DNA from: Balanoglossus misakiensis
Lineage: Eukaryota > Hemichordata
Direction of reading: 5' to 3'
DNA length: 64,000 nucleotides
Assembly (NCBI GenBank): GCA_040954595.2
Contig: CM082584.2
Coordinates: 13,516,001 to 13,580,000 of the forward strand
Part shown: positions 40,224 to 50,300 of the stretch, piece after piece
Position numbering within the stretch: position 1 is the first letter of the stretch
How the letters are laid out: each line of letters starts with the position of its first letter
Translations under genes and position numbers: made by a program
The notes under the pieces: generated by a model
What the model was told of the DNA's origin: nothing
What the model saw: the letters and a program-made list of their open reading frames with translations, nothing else
Database searches by the model: none

Positions 40224-41102
40224 ATGTCGCACGTAAGAACCATCTACGAACAGGTATGTATGCAACATTGAGTTTTGCCTGGCCGCACTCCCTGAGTGCT
40301 TTTATTATTGAATCATTTCATACGGTCTATGGCTGAGGAATCCACACGATTACCTCTTCACTGATTAACATCTACTGTGTTAATTTCTCATTCTGTCAAC
40401 AGGCCGAGTTGAATGATATCAAAAACAATATCGGTGATCGAGTGTTGGTCATGATGATTGCAGCTTGGTGGCATGAAAAATCTGAGGAATTCATACCTAC
40501 ATACAAGGTGCGGTTCGGTTTGGTTATTCTGTCCGGGCATATAAAAGAATATGACAATTTGATTCTAAATTTGCACAATTTAGCAGACCATAACTTTTCA
40601 AAACTTGACTTGCTTTTCTTTGATGTAGGCTTACGCAAAAGAGTTCCGTGCACTGACTTTCATCAAGACGGACATTGCAGCAGCTCCGGTAGGTAACACA
40701 CAAAAAATAGATTACCAGTTTAAAGTGTTCGTCACATTGTGCACTGAATCAGTTCAAATACTTACATGGGTTTTTAATCTTATTTTCACAGGGAATTGCC
40801 GCAAGTTATGACATCAATCAGATTCCATCGTTTTTGTTCTTCAAGAACGCAAATGAGGTAATGATTAGCAACACGTATTTCAACGAATAAATTTCGATTT
40901 GTGGTCAATTTGTCAATTGAAGTAAAACTGTATTTATTGAGGGGCTGTGGCTGGTAAAGGGGGAACCTTCTTCTCCTGCTATTGAGTAAATTCCGGGACA
41001 CACTTTAATTTATGTTCTATTTTTCTTCAGATGCGAGGGAACAGAATCGAAGGATTGAACGAGGAGACTTTGAGATCTACCCTGGAACGTTTGAATGAAT
41101 AG
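40224..41102 (+). CDS. Cysteine-free thioredoxin-like protein (active site WHEKS)
   Basis: Five coding exons, all phase 0: 40224-40253, 40403-40507, 40629-40688, 40792-40857 and 41031-41102, encoding 110 residues, the normal length of cytosolic thioredoxin. The fold markers are present: beta strand VLVMMIAAWW, then the active-site position, the cis-proline in IPSF (residue 77) and the C-terminal helix. The catalytic residues are not. The WCGPC position reads WHEKS, the buried Asp of the VVDF strand is Met, and the deduced protein has no cysteine at all. A dithiol oxidoreductase role is therefore excluded; a scaffold, chaperone or binding role is inference. All splice sites, the frame, a TATA box and an AATAAA are intact, so a pseudogene is unlikely. 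There is no signal peptide. It converges on the canonical thioredoxin at 43463-45246. Its closest relative in the window is the gene at 46652-47685, with which it shares AWW, TDIAA, FLFF and RIEG. Confidence 0.88.
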
Positions 41103-41183
41103 TCAATGTTGTTGATGATCAGGATCCGATTTCGAGTCGTTGTTTGCTTCATACCGTCACGGGGAAATCAAGTTTAAATACGA

Positions 41184-41189
41184 AATAAA
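41184..41189 (+). terminator. Polyadenylation signal of the cysteine-less thioredoxin-like gene
   Basis: AATAAA lies 82 bp after the stop codon, within CGAAATAAAGATAC. It is the first such hexamer downstream on this strand, and its position suits a short 3' UTR. Confidence 0.6.
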
Positions 41190-43462
41190 GATACATGTAC
41201 GACTAACAATCCTGAACCGACATCAAAAATTGACATTTGAGAATTTAATACTTTTCTACATATTGGATTGTAATGTGACATATTCCAGTTCAATTAAAAT
41301 AAAAATGATTAACTAATTAATCGTTTCTTTCTATTCGTTGATTGGAGTGTGAGTCTTGGAGATTCTGATTGGTCCTGTCCCTCCCTCCCTCCCTCCCAAC
41401 TCTCGCCCTTTCTCTCTGTCTCTCTCGCTCGCTCTGTTTGTCAGTCTCTGTGTGTGCAAGTATGTCGGTCCGTGTCTGTCGCTTCCCATCTCGCCCGATG
41501 TCTGTCTGTCCGTTCCCACTTGCAAGGACACGGAAAACTTCAAAGTGTTTACACATGTAGTCTGACTGACCTTTGTGTTATTTATCGCCTTCAACAACCA
41601 TACTGCAGTTGCTGTCCCAGATCAAAGCGAAAGAAACTTTAATAAACACGTTATCAAATATTGCAGGAAAAATGTCGGTTCCGGTTCGGGATACTCGAAA
41701 AAGTCTCCTTGTTTCAATTTCTCTTTTAATTTAATCTAAAGGATCCAAATGTGCTGTAAATTGCTGGTAATAAACTTGTATCGGCTGTAGTGGTACAATT
41801 TTGTTCATGAAATCTTAGGATGTCTGCCAGAATGGATAAATAATGGATAATTCACTAATAAATGAAAACGGATGTGTGGCTGGTATATACAACTTGATAA
41901 TACTGCGAATTGTTCAGAATTGCTTTTTGAAAGTAAATTTTATATCACGCACTATATATGTGGTCCGTATACCTCTATAAATTATGTATAAATGTGCTGT
42001 GCCGAAACCCCCCTTCTCCTAAAAAAGGATTGATGACAGACCCAGAGTATCGATTCAGAACTTTAATTCAGAAATGACAAAATTATCACGTTTGCCAGGT
42101 GTGTTATGCTATTGTCCAATGGAACACAATGCATTGTTAACCGAAACCAAGCCGGAGGTGCCGCGGTCAGGTGACTTTCGTTCGTGTTTCGTATTGCGAC
42201 AAATGTGAAAGAAGTCTTTGACGAAGAATCAGCGTCACTTGTTATTAAAACACGATGACCTCACAATATGATGTACATGTATATCAATGATCAAGACGCC
42301 ACGCGGAGATTCTGTCATCACCTGGTTAGAAATCCCCCTTCCAACAATTAGGTCCTGATACGCGGTCTCCATATATTATCATTTCGTATGTTAGATTTCG
42401 ACATTCGACTTTAATTCAATTCCGTAATAACAAATAGTCGTAAACAAGGAAACAGATCGATTTTTTTTCAACACGCGGAGATCAGCTGATACATAGTACA
42501 GGCGATTTATCATGTCGTCACCTGTGTGTGGGTGTACAGTTGACCTCAGAGGGCACGTTTGACTTTACGAGCCCCGGACTGTACTTTCATTTTGTAAGCG
42601 TTAGTTATGCCCTACTTGGCCGATTTCCCCCTTTTCTGCCATATGAAACATCCACCATGTTATCTGCTGAATAGTTGACTTGTATTGTTTTTCTTAGAAT
42701 AGCAAGTCAAAAATGACGTGATTCAATGTTAGTACTGACTTGGATGTGTTGCCTTGGTTGGGTAATCCAAATTTCCCCCCACTGTCACAAACACACTCAC
42801 CACATCACATGGTCTGACATGGACAAAACATTCAGCAACCCCTTCTGTTCTGGCCTCTCTTTAGTTTCATTATAATTTCCATGTAAACAATCCACTTACA
42901 ATGTGTTGACAGAATGGTTTTGTAATTTACAGTTATGATTTATCGAAGACTTCAACGGAAATCGATTGTCTTCAAATTTTGAACAAACATGTTTGTGACA
43001 CAAATTGAGACAAACAAAACAGCCAACATGACAAATCTACAGTTACGCACCCAGACATTACCCTGTCAAACCATAGACCCCGGGGGCCTATGGTAAAACT
43101 CTTAAAATATTGAAATTCAGTAAAAGTTTTAAAACTACATGTATTTCTATAAAGAGATTACAATTGAGGTTTTAAATCTCATTTTAACAATGACGTCATT
43201 GCCTCGGGGTAAGTGCACAAAGCGAGAGACGTGGCACTAGTCGCGGCATTGTGGCCATTTTCTTTGAAGTTATGTCGGTTGTGATTTGTTGTGAAAAATT
43301 TCAGTGTTCACGTTTCGAAGGTGTATTGGCCACAGAAATACAAAGCATTGTTAGTGTCTGCAGTTCTTCGCGCGTCACAACCTCGTCGTACATCTGCGCG
43401 GATCATAGTTAGCATAGGCCTAAATGTCACGTCTTTCTACCAGCTCTCAATTTCCAATTCCC
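41190..43462. other. Intergenic region between convergent thioredoxin genes
   Basis: About 2.3 kb with no convincing exon. It contains a CCCT-rich then TCTCTC/TGTC-rich low-complexity tract at about 41,379-41,470. The remainder is AT-rich unique sequence. The few open frames lack splice-flanked continuity or recognisable motifs. Confidence 0.5.
41379..41470. repeat. Pyrimidine-rich simple repeat
   Basis: About five CCCT units at 41,379-41,397 are followed by TCTCTG/TCGC-type CT-rich sequence. Overlapping open frames rich in Ser, Leu and Pro arise from this low complexity and are not coding. Confidence 0.8.
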
Positions 43463-45246
43463 TCAACTCTTACAGGAGAGTCTTTTCAGGTGGTAACGTA
43501 GCAGCTCCTCGCTTGCACCAGAGAAATGTTCAACCTGTAATTGATAGACAAACAGTTTTGGTGCATCTGCTGTTTCTCTGGTAGGCCTATGTAAATGTCT
43601 TGGGAATATTTGAAACTCAAATCTGCTGACCAGTCGATCTTACCTTTTCATTTTTCTTGTAAAATTGAAATGTGGGCATACTTGATACTTCACAGTGATG
43701 GGCAGTTTCCTGGAAAAAGAATTGTGTTACCGCGATTAGTGTATTCAGAAAGTAATTCCTAAGGCAAAATGACAAGGCCTGACCACAACCTGATTTCGTT
43801 TGAGAACAGCGCCCTCAAAATCGACTATATTTAGGCCTATGTTCCGATGTACAAACACAATTTGCACAGATTTGAATGTGTTCAAGTTGAATAAAGAACT
43901 GCTGTGGTATACACAGAGAAACTATCAAAATTACCACAAGCAGTGGTCACTTTTAGTGGGCTAAGAAAATAACGCACATTTTCGGACTATAAGGTGGAAT
44001 CGATGTCTTGAGATAATTAAACAGAGAAATTGAAAGACTTACAATGTTTTGATTCACATCCACTCTTAGAAACACCACGTCTGGAAATTCCGATGCCATA
44101 GCCTACAATGGAAATTATTCATTCATACAAGCCGATTACCCTGTAACAGGTCGGAGTATGTCGTGTTGATCTTCGGTACAATATGAATTAAAGTTATGTA
44201 GCACTCTGTGATCAACAAGTTGAAACTACAGCATGAGCTTTCGGGAACATGTACTCCCCTTCATCAGATGCACTCGTGGAATGAACAGAGAAACAGAGAA
44301 TCATGGGGTATTCAAAGTAGGAAATATGTGCAGGACCAGGTGCATCAGAAAACAAAAGAAGGGTTGGGTGTGAAAATTGAACAATGGAAATGTGCATTCC
44401 CATTAACATTTCCATTAACAGTTATGACGCCGCAGGCCATACAGGTCATGTAAGAAGTTTCTCTTGTTTTTATCATGCAACCACCGACTACGACACTGGT
44501 AATCATGCAAGACGTTTAATTACGGGGAAACATACATTCCAAATAGCCACTAAATCGCTTACCACATATATTGGTCCTATATATCTGCATGGTCCGCACC
44601 ACGTTGCTGTAAAATCAACCACCACCAGACTGTCGCCGGCTGCCTTCAACGCGTCTTCAAACTCTTCCTGTATGAAGAGAGAGGGTCAAAGATCGTGGGC
44701 TCCAGAGCGCCCGCACACGACTGAATCTGTCAGTTTATCATCATGTAGGGTTATGTGTTTATCTTCTGCCGAAAATCCCCGTTCTTCAAACATGAACAGA
44801 TTCTCCACGTCCCTTACGCAAGGTGTAACTGATCCCAGTGACCTTCCATCAGATCAGTAGGGCCTACATAACTACATTACAAAATGGGAGCTGGTACGCT
44901 GTTATCCAAAAGACGGGGGTTCACTAAAGATGAAATCATCTAAAGCTTTGTCGAATCATAAATAACTCTTACGGGAGGATTTCCAGAACACAAGACGAGA
45001 AAAGCGTCATCTCAGAACGCCGTGGCCGTACACGAAAATAAAGTCTGCGATTTTGCAGTCACTGTACTCTTTCCATATGCACCACCTCATTAATTAACTA
45101 ATTTATTAATGGGCCTCTGATTACATATTCGAAAATTCTCATGCTATGCATCTCACAACCGGCAAGTTTAAATCATAAATCGAAAGCGAATGCGACGTGG
45201 ACACCAAGAATCTTACCTTGGTTTTGATATCAGTCACTGCAGACAT
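43463..45246 (-). CDS. Thioredoxin with canonical WCGPC site (gene B)
   Basis: Five coding exons on the minus strand, all phase 0: 45217-45246, 44563-44667, 44043-44102, 43644-43709 and 43463-43534, encoding 110 residues. Exon 2 carries VVVDF, with the buried catalytic Asp, followed by [12 protein letters not shown], the redox CXXC. Exon 4 carries the cis-proline in [10 protein letters not shown]. Exon 5 carries the FSGA motif and ends in SCKS. The protein should be a cytosolic or nuclear disulfide reductase reduced by NADPH-thioredoxin reductase, as known for this family. Exon boundaries match those I recall for vertebrate TXN. The start is the first ATG, giving [10 protein letters not shown]. 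The 5' end faces the gene at 46652 across 1.4 kb (divergent), and the 3' end faces the cysteine-less gene (convergent). Confidence 0.93.
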
Positions 45247-46651
45247 GTTGGCGGTGCTGTAAGATCGCTGCTCTCACTTGTAAGAAATGAATAGGTTTAG
45301 AGAGGCTGCTTTTGTATGTTTTCCGGATTACCAAATGTGTGAATATTTGAACCTTATGTAAATCACGTGACCCAGAAAGTTATAAAAGCTCAAACTAATA
45401 GTTTGAGACATAATCCAAGTCAAGTTCAAGAGGTAGTCCTCATTTTATTGGAGAGAACAAAAAAATCAAAATTGTCGCACTTCTCCATACAGTCTGTGAC
45501 TTTCGCTCAAACGGAGGTGTCACGTGCTTTAGACATCTGCATGCCACATGCCACATGGACTATTACATAACCATTACATAATTATATCGGTGGTTACATA
45601 TACCGTGGACGTAAAAGATGCATATACCTGCTATGTTGACAAACGGAATATTTTCATTTTCATTTTCTGTCTATATTATTTTAGCATGCTACGGGGAATT
45701 GAATACGAATCTGGAGATGATACTCAAAACAAATAATGATGAAATAGTCTATTTGCAGTGTAGTTCGCACATTGAACTTTGCACGACCCCATTGTCCGCA
45801 ATTATTGTTTTCTTCTAGGTTACGGTGGATCCCCTGACACGTCCATGATGAGAACCCATTGTCTTCTAAATATAAAATCGGGGTTTCGTTTTGTTTTACA
45901 CCGAACATGGAGGAAATTTATCAACTCAAACGATTTGTTTGCCATCAGATATGAAAGAATGAGAAATCACAAGATCTGGAACATAGATATTAGCGCGTTG
46001 CCACACCGTTGTTCTCGATATACTAGATATATGTCGCTAATTTAGGTCCTAGCTCGCTCGCTGGATCTCACCGCGGCCAGTCCACGGTCACCCCGTGCAC
46101 ACCTGCATCGTGACCAGATGGATCAATTCAGTGCACAGACAGAATGTCTACTGTTGATATCTGAACAAATGCCCAAGTCAACAAATGTGGGCCTTTAAAC
46201 AAAACTGCGGCGGATAACATAACAATTACATGAAAAATAGTCGTTACAGATGGTGGATCTTTGTGGAAGAGCCCAAAACAACATCGTTGTACATCTGCGT
46301 AAAACATTCAACACGATTATCATATGGTAGCTAGATTATATATTTTGGGAACTAGTTGAATATATTTCAGATGTATAAAAAGTTCAGCACAAAATGAAAG
46401 CACAGAACCTGAATCAATACCTGTAATCACGCGACCATTTTTATTTGTCTATCGCAGCTATTTTCGTGTTATACGTCATTTCTTTGAAATGTTTCTACCA
46501 ATCTATTTCCAGAGGACACATCAGCATGCGACTGTTTTACCTTATAAGGACATGTTACGGATCCAAAGATATTATTTTGGAAGCTATAAATTCGGCAGAT
46601 TTCTTTATTTCCGATCAAACCTGTGAAGACCGACGGAACACTGAAAACATC
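45247..46651. other. Divergent intergenic region between thioredoxin genes B and C
   Basis: About 1.4 kb shared upstream of two genes transcribed away from each other. TATAAAA words lie at about 45,382 and 46,374. The second could serve gene C with a leader of about 250 nt. An in-frame open stretch precedes gene C's ATG (see gene C). No other feature is recognisable. Confidence 0.5.
46374..46380 (+). promoter_or_regulatory. Possible TATA box of thioredoxin-like gene C
   Basis: TATAAAA lies 272 bp before the chosen ATG at 46,652. The distance implies a long 5' leader, an unseen upstream exon, or use of the in-frame ATG at about 46,526. The assignment is weak because the flanking DNA is AT-rich. 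Confidence 0.35.
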
Positions 46652-47685
46652 ATGTCCAAACACGTGAAATCAGTTGCGGGATTGGTATGTATATTTCAGT
46701 ACAAAACAGAAACCGCATAATCATCTTAGAATAGGGAGTTAACTAAATAATTTCCATCTTTGCCATTTTACAGCCCGATCTGAATGATGCCATACAGAAA
46801 AATGACGAAAGTCTGATGGTTCTCAATATACCAGCGTGGTGGATCAATGACTGCCGCGCCCACCTTAATGAGTATGAGGTGAGTTGTACTAACAGATTTA
46901 CTCGATAAATATGTTATGTTGATTTTATCAAGTGTTTCCCGATTATTTTCATGACCTGTAAAAGTTTCTAACTTGGTGTTGCTTTAACACACAGGACCTT
47001 GCGAAACAATTCCGCGGTATAAAATTTTACACCACGGACATTGCAGCATGTTTGGTGAGTAGACATTAACCATTTATTCGAGTGGACAGTGGACACTGTC
47101 AAGGACATACATTCACCATCTGCATAATGTATCCAAGTGAAAATCTGTCATTGGTCAACGTGTCGTGGTCAACGAATTCGCAAACGAAAATGAATATGAA
47201 CACGAATACGAGGACAACTTCGGCAACCGTGCCATTGTCGTCGAAACGTTCACAAACTTGTAGGGTTACCTAACTTTTCGAGGCGCACACTATCTCAACT
47301 AAATTACTGAATTGTACGTAATTTTATTACCCTACAGGAAGTTGCTACAAAGCACCAACCCAAGACACTCCCTGCGTTTTTGTTCTTCTACAACCAGAGA
47401 GAGGTAAGACTGAAGTGTTCTGCGCTTCTATTGCTTGTCGGTTGTTGTAAGATCACCGGTTATGTTGGCGGTTGACATTTTCAATAGTCCAACATTTTGT
47501 TAATCAAATTGATAAACACACTGTTTAGCCTAAAACTTGATGAACGCGCAGTTAAAAGTTTCATGAAGTTTTCAGAGTGTAACGTTTTTATAATTCTTTG
47601 CACACAGCTGGCCGACGAAAGAATTGAGGGGATGGATAACGACAAGCTGAGAGGCACCTTGGAACGCCTGTATGACAAATATTAG
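46652..47685 (+). CDS. Non-canonical thioredoxin-like protein (active site WINDC)
   Basis: Five coding exons, all phase 0: 46652-46684, 46774-46878, 46995-47054, 47338-47403 and 47608-47685, encoding 113 residues. Alignment with canonical thioredoxin puts WINDC at WCGPC. The nucleophilic first Cys is replaced by Ile, the resolving Cys is kept (residue 38), and the buried Asp is Asn. The cis-proline (LPAF) and the C-terminal helix remain. Without the nucleophile, normal dithiol exchange is not expected. The single Cys might form a mixed disulfide or be modified, which is inference. The upstream frame stays open and an in-frame ATG near 46,526 would add 42 residues. I chose the later ATG because MSKHVKSVAGL matches the length of exon 1 in the other copies. 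It converges on the canonical gene at 50301-51914. Confidence 0.85.
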
Positions 47686-50300
47686 CATCTGCGGTGGCCA
47701 ACATGAACCACAATTCCCTGTGTATACAACCAGAGCTTTCCTTGACAAACACACCATATGAATCAAATCCACCATTAATCAATTTAGACATTGCCCAATA
47801 CTTTTCCGCGGTGTGAAATTTATGTAGTATGCCGCTTAATCAATGTACATGTACTTTAAATAATTTTCGGTAAGACTGAGTATGGTCTCAGATTGTCGCA
47901 TAGATTCAAACAGATTTTTTTGTTTTGTTTTGTTTCTTTCTTGTAAACATGTACAGTAAACAGAAGACTGAATACTTGTACCAACGTATTTTACAACTTG
48001 GAACTGTTTTTGGTACTCGCTTGTGGTTTATTCAACATGCACCCAACCCTTTACCGAGTATATTATCCAAAGTTACAGCGAAATATTATATTTTTCATGC
48101 TTTCTGGCCGACATCAACACTTCTCACTTTTAAAGTTTCATTTGGCGAAGCCTTGGTTTTGGTGAATTTATGCGACAATCTGAGTCAGTCCCTCAATCAA
48201 ACAGTCTTATACTGGTCTTTGAGAATAAAACTTGTGTTTTAAGCATCAAATGGTCTTCCAATAGTCATTCACTTATCTTGGGAAAATAGAAACTCAGACA
48301 ATGGTCAAGACCAATTTGTCCCCTATCTATATTTTTGCTACTACTGGCAGTTCAACACGTCACCAACACATGAATATCAGCAAACCCTATGATTTAAACC
48401 CAAATCTCAAAGTTCATGACAACAACTGATCAATTTATATAGCTTACCCTCAGTGCAAATAAATCACAGAAACAATGGTACATCCAAAGTTTGACAGAAT
48501 CGTGACTCATGATTGTCATTTTGAAGGGGTTGCAGATGATTGTAAACTCTTTGAGAGATAAACTGATGATTTAATAGTTGTCTATACCAGGGCTGCCTGT
48601 ATTGAAAATCAATTATGCCGACATCTGTACCAAGCTATCATGCTTGCTGTCTTTTGGCCAAAATGTTGAAGGAGGTCAAAGTTCAGGTAGGTCTTTATTG
48701 TCAAACGGTACATCCTCTGCACTCATGGACACTATTTGTGTTATTTCCTCCTGAAATGCATGTGATACTGATAATGATGATTTAGGCGGAAATAAGAGCA
48801 AGGGAATTTCCATGTCTTTTATAAATAGTTGTTAAAAAGACCAGTACCGGTAAAAGGATTAACAATGACTGTGATTGGCTAATTCAATCTCATAACACAA
48901 TGATCTTAACCAATCAGAAACCAGCTTATTGTATAATATGGTATGAGTACACAGAACATCAAGTTCAATGTTGTTACACAAGAGGATAGTATGACATGCT
49001 ACCAGAAGAAAAACTGCACGGTGATCCATAGTTTTATTCTTTTTTCCAAGCATAGTTTGACTTTCACAAAACATGTGAAACTGAAAGTGATGACAAAGGT
49101 ATAGTCTTGGATGCCAGACCTAAATGCACAGGTGCACAAAGTGTGCCAATAGTTCAAAGCCGCCATGGCGAGGACATTTTTGACATCCATGGCACCCTTC
49201 ATGCACCTATGCATTCAAGCACAGACACAGGTTTGAGGTCTGGCAAGCAAGACAGCATTATATATAATATTGTTGAAAGCCCAAACTGTTCAGGGGTAAA
49301 AATAAAAATCGGCAGTGGACAAATAAATGTGATGTTAATGTGCAATCTTGCTGTTTGGCTGCAGGACAAGTTCTACTCAGCTCAAACACGTGTAGTAACC
49401 GTGGCTCAAACAATATGGCCAACGATCAAAAACACCAGAATTTACAAGAAATGTCCACTATGCTGAATGTAACATGAAAAATACACATACTAGCAAAAAA
49501 TTCAAAACATAAATATTAGAAAATTTGTAACGAAAACAAATAAAAGATTGGAATGTGTAGGTTCACAACAATGTGACCATAACTTACTTCATACTGACAT
49601 AGTTGGCAGTTTTTTATACTACAACCGGAATTCTCCACTGGCCTTGGGCACTAGGGCCGTGTGACATCTCAAAGGTGCTAAATCACTCACTTGGATATTC
49701 TCTTGGTTATTTTCAGTTTAACAGAGTATTTTATTCATGCCCCCTACCTGAACACAGTACAGTTTACCTCTGTAGCCACTATTTCCATTGAAATATTGTT
49801 TAAATGAACTTACAATAAAGATTGGGATAAGATTAAGAAACAAACCTATAGTATAGAATATGAACAAATTCAGAAAATGTAAAGAATCTTGATTGAAAAT
49901 ACTTCCCAAAAGCAATAAATGCCACATATTTAAGCATAAAGTATAATATATTCATATATTTCTTCATCTTATAAATTTTGTTCAGATTTGCAAAACTTGA
50001 TAACATATAGTGCAGTTAATTAAAAACCAATACAATCAACAAAAGAATGCCCACTGCACTTAACACATAACTCAAATTCAAGGGCTACAATATATAAAAG
50101 TAATTTTCCTTGCAAACATTGATTCATAGATTCAACAACAACAACATAGGGACTTCACATCAGACTACTTATCTTTCTGATAAAACATTTCCTGTCAAGC
50201 AATATTAATTTCCAGTGTCTTTTGAACATATACAAGTCAGTATTTAAAAATCAATGAGTGTGAAATAACATGTGTATCTTGAAATTGCATGATTGTGAAA
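47686..50300. other. Intergenic region between thioredoxin genes C and D
   Basis: About 2.6 kb of AT-rich sequence between two converging genes. An AATAAA at 48,224 on the plus strand could end gene C's transcript, which would then have a long 3' UTR of about 540 nt. An imperfect inverted repeat lies at 49,113-49,244. I recognise no exon. Confidence 0.5.
49113..49244. repeat. Imperfect foldback (hairpin) sequence
   Basis: The left arm GCCAGACC plus AAATGCACAGGTGC is mirrored, with interruptions, by GCACCTATGCATTC and GGTCTGGC on the right. Two CCATGGC-like words sit inside. The 132-bp foldback could be a small non-autonomous inverted-repeat element, but I see no target-site duplication and no second copy in the window. 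Confidence 0.4.

Noticed and set aside
40136-40336. Open frame of 66 codons overlapping the first exon of the cysteine-less thioredoxin-like gene
   Set aside because: It is in a different frame from the thioredoxin exons, crosses an evident splice donor, and shows no recognisable motif.
40224-41102. Interpretation of the cysteine-less gene as a sequencing error of a normal thioredoxin
   Set aside because: Several independent codons differ (Cys to His, Gly to Glu, Pro to Lys, Cys to Ser, Asp to Met), and a second related gene at 46652-47685 shares many of the flanking changes.
41317-41642. Overlapping Ser/Leu-rich and Arg/Glu-rich open frames
   Set aside because: They overlie a CCCT/TCTC low-complexity tract and have no homology-like motifs or splice-consistent continuation.
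44384-44860. 158-codon plus-strand open frame
   Set aside because: It lies antisense to exon 2 of thioredoxin gene B, whose minus-strand reading gives a clear WCGPC site.
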